This document shows, in pieces, positions 57,077 through 64,000 of a DNA stretch of 64,000 nucleotides. The notes beneath the pieces are model-generated. The model was not told where the DNA came from and did not search any database. It worked only from the letters and a program-made list of their open reading frames with translations. The position numbers were made by a program, and so were the translations under genes. The stretch spans positions 59,170-123,169 of the forward strand of contig NZ_BCRO01000051.1 of assembly GCF_001552635.1 (NCBI RefSeq), written 5' to 3'. Position 1 is the stretch's first letter. Each line of letters starts with the position of its first letter. Source of the DNA: Actinomadura hibisca NBRC 15177 (lineage in GTDB: Bacteria > Actinomycetota > Actinomycetes > Streptosporangiales > Streptosporangiaceae).

Positions 57077-57529
57077 TTAGTCGCGCAGCCGGGCGACCGC
57101 CTCCGGTGTCAGGTGCCGGGCGAGTTCCTCCAGCAAGGCGGCCACCTGCGCGACGCGCTGCGGGTCGTCGGTCCCCAGGGCCGTCGCGAGCGCCGCGTCG
57201 ACGGGGACCGACCTGACCTCCTCCACCCGCTCGGAAGCCGCGGGCGCGGGCCGGACGAGCAGCCGACGCCGGTCGCGGGGGTCCGGGTCTGTGCTCACCG
57301 CGCCCGCCTCGCGCAGCCGGGCGACCGCCCCCGACACCGCGCTCTGCGGCAGGCCGGTCCGGGCGGCGATCTCCCCGACGGCGCTGCCCGGGTGCGCCCG
57401 CACGTCGCCGGCCACGATCAGGACCGTGCGCACGCTGGTGGAGTGCCGCCCGATCCCCTCGGTGGGCAGGGCCTCCTCGCCGATCTTCATCAGGGTCCGG
57501 CCCAGCAGGAACAGCTCGACTCCGTTCAT
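57077..57529 (-). CDS. MarR-family transcriptional regulator
   Basis: The 150-residue protein starts MNGVELFLLGRTLMKIGEEA. The winged helix is AHPGSAVGEIAARTGLPQSA, then VSGAVARLREAGAVSTDPDP and DRRRLLVRPAP with the wing. N- and C-terminal helices form the dimer interface. It is divergent from the hydrolase gene; palindromes in the 97-base gap are its likely operators. Confidence 0.85.
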   Translation of the reverse strand: MNGVELFLLGRTLMKIGEEALPTEGIGRHSTSVRTVLIVAGDVRAHPGSAVGEIAARTGLPQSAVSGAVARLREAGAVSTDPDPRDRRRLLVRPAPAASERVEEVRSVPVDAALATALGTDDPQRVAQVAALLEELARHLTPEAVARLRD

Positions 57530-57549
57530 GCCGCCAATTTACATCATTT

Positions 57550-57576
57550 CTGATGCATCAGTCTTGATGTATCAAG
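57550..57576. promoter_or_regulatory. Paired palindromes, likely MarR operators
   Basis: CTGATGCATCAG (57550..57561, perfect) and CTTGAT-GT-ATCAAG (57563..57576) have centres about 14 bases apart in an AT-rich gap between the divergent marR-like and hydrolase genes. Two adjacent dyads of related sequence (core TGATGnATCA) suit binding of two dimers that repress both promoters. Confidence 0.7.
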
Positions 57577-57626
57577 TTTGATGCTTTATCTTCGGTGGGG
57601 ACGGCACCGACCGAGAGGACCCCAAG

Positions 57627-58451
57627 ATGGACACCACGACGGGCACGTTCCTGCACGTTCCGGACGCCACGCTCTACTACGAGGTCCGCGGCACCGGACC
57701 GCTGCTGCTGATCTCGCAGAGCGGCGAGGGCGACGCCGGGCGCAGCACCGACCTGGTCGACCACCTCGCCGCCGACCACACCGTCATCACCTACGACCGG
57801 CGCGGCCTGTCCCGCAGCGTCCCCGACGACCCCGCCCGAGGCGTGACCCTGGCCCAGCACGCCGACGACGTGAGCCGCCTGCTGGCCGAGCTGACCGACG
57901 AGCCGGTCCCCATGCTCGGGTGCAGCCTGGGCGCATCCATCGGCCTCCACCTGGCCGTCTCCCACCCCGGCCGGATCAGCACGCTCATCGCCCACGAGCC
58001 CGTCACGCCCCGGCTGCTGCCCGCCGACCAGCGCGCCCACCACGAGCACGAGTTGGAGCACATTCAGCGGATCCACCGCCGCGACGGCCTCGCCGCGACC
58101 TTCAAGGTCATCGCCGAGGCGCTGGGCATCGACCCGGCCGGGGCCGAGGCCGAGCCCGACCTCACGCCGCAGCCCATGACCCCGCAGCGGGTGGCCAACT
58201 TCGCCTTCTTCGTCGAGCACGACTTCACCGCGATCGTCCGCGACACGCTCGACGTCGCCGCGCTCAAGGACGTCCCGACGCGCATCGTCCCGGCCGCCGG
58301 CCGCGCCACCCCGCCCGGCGTGTTCGACCGCGCGTGCGCCGCCGCGCTGGCCGACCTCGTCGGCGCGGACCTGCGGACCTTCCCCGGCGGCCACAACGGC
58401 AACACCAGCCACCCGCGCGCCTACGCGGCCCGCCTCCGCGAACTCCTCTGA
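57627..58451 (+). CDS. Alpha/beta hydrolase
   Basis: The 274-residue protein has an N-terminal strand block GTFLHVPDATLYYEVRGTGP, oxyanion/turn ISQSGEGDAG, TYDRRGLSRS and nucleophile elbow GCSLGAS (Ser100). A late His lies in GGHNGNTSH. The catalytic acid probably lies before it. The family covers esterases, epoxide hydrolases and dehalogenases. MarR control suggests detoxification of a small inducer. Confidence 0.85.
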   Translation: MDTTTGTFLHVPDATLYYEVRGTGPLLLISQSGEGDAGRSTDLVDHLAADHTVITYDRRGLSRSVPDDPARGVTLAQHADDVSRLLAELTDEPVPMLGCSLGASIGLHLAVSHPGRISTLIAHEPVTPRLLPADQRAHHEHELEHIQRIHRRDGLAATFKVIAEALGIDPAGAEAEPDLTPQPMTPQRVANFAFFVEHDFTAIVRDTLDVAALKDVPTRIVPAAGRATPPGVFDRACAAALADLVGADLRTFPGGHNGNTSHPRAYAARLRELL

Positions 58452-58567
58452 GCCGGTGGAGCAAAGGGGACCGTTCCATCGATAAGGCCCCCGACCGTCG
58501 CGCGCACCCCGGCCTTCCCTACCATCGGGGAACGGTACGGAAAACGTAAAGGCTGAGGTGGGCGCAG

Positions 58568-59341
58568 GTGGAAGTGCTGGAGGCGGCCGCGATCTTCGGG
58601 GCCGGGATCGCCGCGGGCGGTATCAACACCATCGTGGGCTCCGGCTCGTTGATCACCTTCCCGACCATGGTGGCGCTCGGCTTCCCGCCGGTCGTGGCGA
58701 ACGTCTCCAACAACATCGGCCTGGTGCCGGGCTCGGTCACCGGCGCCTACGGCTACCGGCAGGAGCTCAAGGGGCAGCAGGGCCGGCTGCTGCGGCTGGG
58801 CAGCGCGTCCATGCTGGGCGCGCTGGTCGGCGCGACGCTGCTGCTGGGGCTGCCCGCCGAGGCGTTCCAGGTCATCGTGCCGGCGCTGATCGTGATCGCG
58901 CTGATCCTGGTGGTGGTGCAGCCGCGCGTGCAGAAGTGGGTGTTGTCCCGCCGCGAGAACCACAGCCCGCACGGCGGTCCCTGGTTGTGGGCGGGCGTGC
59001 TGGGCGCGGGCATGTACGGCGGCTACTTCGGGGCCGCCCAGGGCATCGTGCTGATCGCGCTGCTCGGCATCGCGCTGGACGACGACCTCCAGCGCGTCAA
59101 CGCGGCCAAGAACGTGCTGTCGGCCATCGTGAACGGCTCGGCGGCGGTGTTGTTCATCGGGATGTCGGTGTTCTCCGACACCAGGATCGACTGGCTGGCG
59201 GTGCTGCTGATCGCCGTGGGGTCCACGCTGGGCGGCCTGCTGGGCGCGAAGGTGGGCCGCCGTATCCCGCCGTTGGTGCTGCGCGGGGTGATCGTGGTGG
59301 TGGGCCTCGTTGCGCTGGTCGTGATGCTGACCGGCGACTGA
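58568..59341 (+). CDS. TauE/SafE (TSUP) family permease
   Basis: The 257-residue product starts with GTG (EVLEAAAIFGAGIAAGGINT). About eight membrane helices occur in two similar halves; typical motifs are GINTIVGSGSLITFPTMVAL with PPVVANVSNNIGLVPGSVTG, and GGYFGAAQGIVLIALLGIAL with LQRVNAAKNVLSAIVNGSAA. Members move sulfite, sulfoacetate or other anions. The substrate is not evident from neighbours. Confidence 0.88.
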   Translation: MEVLEAAAIFGAGIAAGGINTIVGSGSLITFPTMVALGFPPVVANVSNNIGLVPGSVTGAYGYRQELKGQQGRLLRLGSASMLGALVGATLLLGLPAEAFQVIVPALIVIALILVVVQPRVQKWVLSRRENHSPHGGPWLWAGVLGAGMYGGYFGAAQGIVLIALLGIALDDDLQRVNAAKNVLSAIVNGSAAVLFIGMSVFSDTRIDWLAVLLIAVGSTLGGLLGAKVGRRIPPLVLRGVIVVVGLVALVVMLTGD

Positions 59342-59478
59342 CCGCCGCTCCGGGGCGTTGTGCCCTCCGCCGGAGGCTTCTGGTCCCTGCCCGCCTCATC
59401 TCTCCCCGTGCTGCGGTCGCCCGCCCGCAGCCGGGGACGTTCGTCCCCTTCTCACGGTTGAACGGCACCTTTGCCGGG

Positions 59479-59500
59479 TATAATTCGAATATACGTTCGA
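59479..59500 (+). promoter_or_regulatory. TATAAT promoter box overlapped by a LexA-like SOS box
   Basis: TATAAT (59479..59484) is followed at once by TCGAATATACGTTCGA (59485..59500). The actinobacterial LexA site is TCGAAC-N4-GTTCGA, so there is one mismatch. A -35-like TTGAAC lies at 59458, with a short 15-base spacer. The start codon of the small gene is at 59520, after AGGAG. Confidence 0.7.
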
Positions 59501-59519
59501 CAATGTAGGAGCGCGGCCG

Positions 59520-59759
59520 ATGAAGGGCGACAGGGTCGAGATCGTGATCGACGCGGGCGGCGAGGGCACCCGCAACTACGAGGTCGTGGCCACCCGCGCG
59601 GGGCGCCGGGTGGAGATCGCCACCCGGCGCGGCGTGGTGGAGGTCAGCGAGGTGACCCGCACCGGCACCCAGGTGCGGACCGCGCGGTTCATGGCGAGCC
59701 GCGTCCTGGCGCTGGTCGAGTACCCGATCGCCGACGAGCAGGGCGAGGGCGAGGAGTAA
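59520..59759 (+). CDS. Small conserved-looking protein of unknown function, predicted LexA-regulated
   Basis: The 79-residue product starts MKGDRVEIVIDAGGEGTRNY. It looks like a small beta-rich fold: YEVVATRAGRRVEIATRRGV, VEVSEVTRTGTQVRTARFMA and SRVLALVEYP, with an acidic end. I recognise no family. The promoter carries a near-consensus SOS box, so it should be induced by DNA damage. It stands alone, with a terminator after it and convergent genes downstream. Confidence 0.65.
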   Translation: MKGDRVEIVIDAGGEGTRNYEVVATRAGRRVEIATRRGVVEVSEVTRTGTQVRTARFMASRVLALVEYPIADEQGEGEE

Positions 59760-59788
59760 CCGGGGCGGCGGACACGTCGCACAACGGG

Positions 59789-59820
59789 AAGGGCCCGGAC
59801 CGCAGGCGGTCCGGGCCCTT
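59789..59820. terminator. Bidirectional hairpin terminator
   Basis: AAGGGCCCGGACCGC (59789..59803) pairs with GCGGTCCGGGCCCTT (59806..59820), a 15-base stem whose tip must open to form a loop. It serves the small SOS-type gene and the convergent Rieske gene. Confidence 0.8.
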
Positions 59821-59830
59821 CGCCACGAGA

Positions 59831-60751
59831 TCAGGAGGCCGGGCGCACCTGGACCGTGCCGTCCTCCAGCACGCGGCTCTCGAACGCCGGCTGGCGGCCG
59901 GTCGCCGGGCCGTGCACCACCGAGCCGTCGTCCACCCGGAACGTGCTGCCGTGCCACGGGCACACCACGCACAGGTCGGCGTTGTCGTCGGTGATGACGC
60001 GGCCCTGGTGGAGCGGGCCCGCCAGGTGGCTGCACCGGTCGGCCAGCACGTGGACGTCGTCGCCGGTGCGCAGCACGAATAGGCTGATGTAGCCCAGCCG
60101 GCGCTGCACCGGCCACCCGTCGGGCAGCTCGTCGACCGAGCACAGGTCGTGCCAGCCCAGCGGCACCAGGTGCGCCACCTGGTCGGCGTGGCTCGCCCCG
60201 GCGGCCTGCCGGAACGCCAGGTGCCCGCCCAGGTAGCCGCCCACCATCAGCGCGCCCAGGCCCGCGTACCCCAGGCCCTTGCCCGCGCCGTCGTAGCCGC
60301 GGGTCCGGGCGACCAGCGACGCGCTGTAGAGCAGCGTCGCGGTCGTGGTGCCCATGGCGTGGACGAGGCCGACGCGCTGCTGCTCGCGGTGCAGCGCCGA
60401 CCAGTCGGCGAGCCCGGTGAGCGCCGTGGGGACCGCCCCGGCGAGCCCGGCGCCGACCAGGACCTGCGCGGCGCGGCGGGTGCCGGGCAGCAGGTCCAGG
60501 ACGGCCACCGAGATCCAGGCGCCCATCGGCAGGTCGGTGAGCGGCGGGTGCGCCGGGTGCCCGGCCGGGACGCCGTGCAGCACGTCCTTCACCGGCCCCT
60601 TGGGCAGCGCGCGCCGCACCGCCGTCGACAGCGTGCGGGCCGCGCGGTCCAGGCCCCGGGCGTGCTCCAGCCCCTCGGTCAGCTCCACCAGGCCGGAGGC
60701 GGCCTGGGGCCGCCCGCCACGCCGGAAGATCTTGCTCGCCCGTCGGTTCAT
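59831..60751 (-). CDS. Rieske [2Fe-2S] protein with DUF2231 membrane domain
   Basis: In the 306-residue protein, residues of about 55-190 form a DUF2231 membrane domain (VPAGHPAHPPLTDLPMGAWI, GLADWSALHREQQRVGLVHA, then more helices). Residues of about 200-300 are a Rieske domain with VLADRCSHLAGPLHQG (Cys-x-His) and CVVCPWHGSTFRVDDG (Cys-x2-His). This fusion is known in actinobacteria. It is likely a membrane electron carrier with an unknown partner. Confidence 0.88.
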   Translation of the reverse strand: MNRRASKIFRRGGRPQAASGLVELTEGLEHARGLDRAARTLSTAVRRALPKGPVKDVLHGVPAGHPAHPPLTDLPMGAWISVAVLDLLPGTRRAAQVLVGAGLAGAVPTALTGLADWSALHREQQRVGLVHAMGTTTATLLYSASLVARTRGYDGAGKGLGYAGLGALMVGGYLGGHLAFRQAAGASHADQVAHLVPLGWHDLCSVDELPDGWPVQRRLGYISLFVLRTGDDVHVLADRCSHLAGPLHQGRVITDDNADLCVVCPWHGSTFRVDDGSVVHGPATGRQPAFESRVLEDGTVQVRPAS

Positions 60752-61055
60752 GTCCCTCCTCGGGTGCGTGCATCCGGTACCGATAACGACGGCCTCAACG
60801 GGACGCTCGGTGCGACACTAGTCTCCGTGATCACTCGCGGCCACCCGAGGGGAGGGGTTCGCGACCGCCCGGGGCCCCGCCCGCGGGCCGTCCGGTGGTT
60901 CGGCGAGTTCTCGGCGCGCACCCACGGTGCCAGGTACCTACCAAAGGGTAAGGCCGCCTAAACCAGCAGGACCGGGCACGGGACACTGCCTTCTCCGGAA
61001 CGGGGCCATCGCATACAGTGAGGTCGACCGCACGCGACCGGACGAGCCGATCATC
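60752..61055. other. Intergenic region upstream of a small gene
   Basis: 304 bases. A frame open from 60927 lacks a good start or ribosome site before 61056. I see no strong repeat or hairpin. The region must hold promoters for the divergent Rieske gene (about 60752..60830) and the small gene. Confidence 0.4.
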
Positions 61056-61337
61056 ATGGACGTGCCCCCGCCCCCGCCGCCCGCCCCCGCCGCCAGAGGG
61101 CCGCAGCCGCCGACCCTGACCCGTGAGTCACTGATCGCCGACATCGAGGCGCGCTTCCCCGGCTGGGGCGCCTGGCACAGCGACGCCCACCGCTGGTGGG
61201 CGTTCCGCACGAGCGCCGATCCGCTGACCATCGACCAGATCCGGGCCGGATGCCGGTTGCTGGTCCAGGCCGACACCCACGCCGAGTTGTGCCGGGCGAT
61301 CTCCGCCGAGATCGAGTCGGCCCGCCGCGCCGCCTAG
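61056..61337 (+). CDS. Small hypothetical actinobacterial protein
   Basis: The 93-residue product starts MDVPPPPPPAPAARGPQPPT, a Pro-rich leader. A folded part follows: LTRESLIADIEARFPGWGAW, HRWWAFRTSADPLTIDQIRA and LVQADTHAELCRAISAEIES. The 'I-E-x-x-F-P-G-W-x-x-W ... WWA-x-R' pattern is familiar from short streptomycete-type proteins without known function. A start at 60927 would add 43 residues of unlikely sequence. Confidence 0.6.
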   Translation: MDVPPPPPPAPAARGPQPPTLTRESLIADIEARFPGWGAWHSDAHRWWAFRTSADPLTIDQIRAGCRLLVQADTHAELCRAISAEIESARRAA

Positions 61338-61451
61338 GGCCGCCGGGACCGCGCGCCGCGCCGTCGGACGCCAGGGGACGCGGCGCGCGGTCGGACGTCA
61401 CGAGCGCGCGGTGCCGCCGGACGCCGAGGGGCGCGGTGCGCCGCCGGACGT

Positions 61452-63740
61452 TCAGGTGACGGGTGCCACGGTCACCGGCACGCCGTTGAAGACGGCGTTG
61501 CCCGACAGCGGGTCGATCTCCTGCTCGTCGGTGACGGCGTTGACGTTCACGCCCGCGTTGCGCGCCGCGACCCGCGCGCGGGTGCCCGGCAGGGCGTGGC
61601 CCCAGCCGTGCGGCAGGCTGACGACGCCCGGCATCAGCGCGTCGGTGGGCTCGGCGGTCGCCTCCAGCTCGCCCGCGCGGGAGGTGACGCGCACCCGGTC
61701 GCCCGCCGCGATGCCGAGGCGGCCCGCGTCGTCGGGGTTGAGCTGGAGGGTGCAGGTGTTGGAGCCGCGCACCAGCTCGGGGACGTTGTGCAGCCAGCTG
61801 TTGTTGGAGCGCAGGTGGCGGCGGCCGATCAGCACCAGTTCGGGCGCGGGCCCGTCCAGGGAGGCGCGCAGCCGGGCGGTGTCGGCGGCGAACGGCGGCG
61901 GGCACAGCTCGATCCGGCCGGAGGCGGTGCACAGCACCTCCGCCAGGCGGGGCCGCAGCGCGCCCAGGTCGATACCGTGCGGGTGCTCGGTGCGCAGCCG
62001 GTGCAGGGTGAGCCCGGCGGGGTCGGCGCCGAAGCCGTCGCCGTAGGGGCCGAGGCGCACCATCATGTCCAGGCGCTGCTCGACGGTGGAGGCCCCCTGC
62101 TCGGCGAGGATCTCGCGCAGCTCGCCCGGGTCGCGGCCGTGCACCGGCGAGCCCGCCATGGCCACGGCCTTGCCCAGCGTGGAGCCGATGATCATCTCGT
62201 CGAGGGCCTCGGGGGTGCCGTCCAGGCCGGAGGCGAGGACGGCGAGGCGCGCCAGGATCTCGGCCTCGCTCGGCCGCCCCTCCGGCAGCGGGGAGACCGG
62301 CGGCGAGTAGCGCGCGTAGTCGCGGACCGCGAAGCCGAGCAGGGCGAGCGGGAAGTGCGGGCTCTGCGTGGGCCGGGGCGGCGGCAGGATGACGTGCGCG
62401 TGCCGGGTGGTCTCGTTCAGGTAGGGGTCCACGCTGACCATGAACTCCAGCCCGGCGAGCGCGGCGTCCAGGCGGGCCGCGCCCGGGGCCGACAGCGCGG
62501 GGTTGCCGCCGATGGTGATCAGCGCCCTGATCTGGCCGTCTCCCGGCGTGGTGATCTCGTCGGCGAGGGTGGCGACGGGGAACTCGCCGTTCACCTCGGG
62601 CAGGCCGCGCACGCGGCTGTGGCGGCGGCCCGTGGTGAAGGGGCGCTTGCGCCGGTAGGCGGGGAGCGGGGCGGGCTTGGGGAACATGGCGCCGCCGGGC
62701 CGGTCCAGGTTGCCGGTCAGGACGTTCAGGACGTCCACCAGCCAGCTCGCGAGGGTGCCGAACGCCTGCGTGCAGGTGCCGATGCGGCCGTAGACGGCGG
62801 CGCGCTCGGCGGCGGCCAGCTCGCGGGCCAGGCGGCGGGTGGTGTCGGCGGGCACGCCGGTGACGGGCGCGACGCGCTCGGGGGAGAAGTCGTCGGCCAG
62901 GGCACGGAGGTCGGCCAGGCCGTTGACGTCCTGCGGCGGCGTGGCCAGGCCCTCGTCGAACAGCGTGTGCACCAGCGCCATCAGCAGGTGCGCGTCGGTG
63001 CCGGGCCGGACGAACACGTGCTCGTCGGCGAGCGCGGCGGTGCGGGTGCGGCGCGGATCGACCACGGTGACCTTGCCGCCGCGCGCCCGGATCGCCTTCA
63101 GCCGGCCGGGGAAGTCGGGCGCGGTGCAGAGGCTGCCGTTGGACTCCAGCGGGTTGGCGCCCAGCATCAGCAGGTGGCCGGTGCGGTCGAGATCGGGCAC
63201 CGGGACGGCCATGGGGTCGCCGAACAGGTGGCCGCTGCTGACGTGCTTGGGCATCTGGTCGGCGGTGCTGGCGGTGTAGACGTTGCCGGTGCCGAGCGCC
63301 TTGATGATCGCGCCGCCGTAGAGGGGCGCGGCGACCGTGTGGGCGGAGGGGTTGCCGAGGTAGACCGCGACCGCGTCGGGGCCGTGCTCGTCGACGATCC
63401 GGCGCAGCTCGCGGCCGACGGTGGCGAAGGCGGTGTCCCAGTCACCGGGCGCGTGCCCGTCCGGGCCACGGAGAAGGGGCTCGGCGAGACGGTCGGGGTC
63501 GCCGTCGAGGCTGCCGAGGGTGGCGCCTTTGGGGCAGAGGAAGCCTTTGCTGAACGGATCGTCGCGGTCGCCGCGCACACCGATGACAGTCCCGGCGTCG
63601 TCGAGGGTGAGCTCCAGGCCGCAGAGGGCCTCGCAGAGCGGGCAGGTCCGGTGGGCCGTCCTGGTGCCCGCGCCGCCGGACGGAGGGGGAGGGGACAGGT
63701 CAACATCGCGGGCCGTGTCGCGGGCCGTGTCGCGGGCCAT
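61452..63740 (-). CDS. Molybdopterin-dependent oxidoreductase (formate dehydrogenase-like alpha subunit)
   Basis: In the 762-residue protein, an N-terminal [4Fe-4S] site C-x2-C-x3-C-x28-C (Cys33, 36, 40 and 69; CPLCEALCG ... FLCPKG) is followed by the molybdopterin domains. Phrases include PDAVAVYLGNPSAHT, LMLGANPLESNGSL and VVDPRRTRTAA. The C-terminal molydop-binding domain includes LQLNPDDAGRLGIAAGDRVR and SLPHGWGH. The usual Sec/Cys metal ligand of formate dehydrogenases is not evident near NVYTASTADQMP. The substrate is thus unclear. No beta or gamma subunit gene is adjacent in the window. Confidence 0.88.
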   Translation of the reverse strand: MARDTARDTARDVDLSPPPPSGGAGTRTAHRTCPLCEALCGLELTLDDAGTVIGVRGDRDDPFSKGFLCPKGATLGSLDGDPDRLAEPLLRGPDGHAPGDWDTAFATVGRELRRIVDEHGPDAVAVYLGNPSAHTVAAPLYGGAIIKALGTGNVYTASTADQMPKHVSSGHLFGDPMAVPVPDLDRTGHLLMLGANPLESNGSLCTAPDFPGRLKAIRARGGKVTVVDPRRTRTAALADEHVFVRPGTDAHLLMALVHTLFDEGLATPPQDVNGLADLRALADDFSPERVAPVTGVPADTTRRLARELAAAERAAVYGRIGTCTQAFGTLASWLVDVLNVLTGNLDRPGGAMFPKPAPLPAYRRKRPFTTGRRHSRVRGLPEVNGEFPVATLADEITTPGDGQIRALITIGGNPALSAPGAARLDAALAGLEFMVSVDPYLNETTRHAHVILPPPRPTQSPHFPLALLGFAVRDYARYSPPVSPLPEGRPSEAEILARLAVLASGLDGTPEALDEMIIGSTLGKAVAMAGSPVHGRDPGELREILAEQGASTVEQRLDMMVRLGPYGDGFGADPAGLTLHRLRTEHPHGIDLGALRPRLAEVLCTASGRIELCPPPFAADTARLRASLDGPAPELVLIGRRHLRSNNSWLHNVPELVRGSNTCTLQLNPDDAGRLGIAAGDRVRVTSRAGELEATAEPTDALMPGVVSLPHGWGHALPGTRARVAARNAGVNVNAVTDEQEIDPLSGNAVFNGVPVTVAPVT

Positions 63741-64000
63741 GGACGCTCCTTCGCCGGGGGCTCCATCATTGCGCGGTCAATCACCGGGCCGCCATGATCT
63801 CTTTGTTTGTGTAGCGATCGCTAAAGGATTTTGCTGGTAGCCGTCCTGCCCGGGACCGCTGAACTGTTCATGCTGGTGCCGACGTTGACGCTGGCGGTCG
63901 GGCGCGGGGCGCGGGGTTGGTGGGCTTCTGGATGCTTCTGGATCAACCCCGCGCGGGCTGGGTTGGTGGTTGGGCGCGGGGTTGGGGTTGGTGGGCCTGT
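63741..64000. other. Right edge, no gene supported
   Basis: 260 bases upstream of the oxidoreductase gene. A short AT-richer patch at 63,776..63,835 may be its promoter. The last 130 bases are G+T-biased low complexity (GGGCGCGGGG and GGGTTGGT motifs) running off the edge. Confidence 0.4.

Overview
The window is very GC-rich actinobacterial DNA. Host-side markers (BldG-type STAS protein with its anti-sigma partner, K+-independent H+-pyrophosphatase, MrfA/Hrq1-like helicase, a TadB/TadC/DUF4244/TadE pilus operon, many GTG starts) and phage-side DUF6221-like genes fit a filamentous actinomycete. Streptosporangiales (Actinomadura-like) is my guess and is unproven.

Region 1 (1 to about 29,910) is the right-hand part of a tailed, siphovirus-type prophage that runs off the left edge. 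Its minus-strand late operon reads, in transcription order: small terminase, beta-helix tailspike, large terminase, portal, minor capsid, two small basic proteins, scaffold, SU10-type major capsid, connector and tail-terminator proteins, tail tube, frameshifted tail assembly chaperone, gp10-like protein and tape measure (cut by the edge). A plus-strand membrane 'moron' with its own terminator (14.7-15.0 kb) separates this from a long minus-strand early operon (15.0-27.0 kb). That operon holds an HTH regulator, many tiny proteins, a YqaJ/ERF recombination pair, a DnaQ-like exonuclease, RusA, a DnaB-like helicase, an array of GTGGATCA repeats and a PD-(D/E)XK nuclease. The lysogeny side holds a divergent HTH pair with palindromic operators, a plus-strand membrane protein and a large serine integrase.

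Region 2 (29.9-34.2 kb) is a Tad/Flp pilus operon. Its first gene is only the 3' part of tadA, the pilus motor ATPase, starting right beside the integrase. The prophage appears to have inserted into tadA and split it, so pilus assembly should depend on prophage excision. This is the most interesting arrangement in the window. tadB, tadC, a DUF4244/Flp-like pilin and two TadE-like pseudopilins follow in tight overlap.

Region 3 (34.4-64 kb) is ordinary chromosome: a FN3 membrane protein with a long basic tail, MrfA-like helicase, bldG plus anti-sigma, hppA, SixA-like phosphatase, FUSC protein, serB, an SDR-MFS-queA operon, a GAF histidine kinase/NarL regulator/PP2C cluster, DUF2752 and RDD proteins, an ABC ATPase, a MarR/hydrolase divergent pair with palindromic operators, a TauE/SafE permease, a small gene behind a near-consensus actinobacterial LexA box, a Rieske/DUF2231 protein and a molybdopterin oxidoreductase. 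No tRNA, rRNA or CRISPR array was seen.
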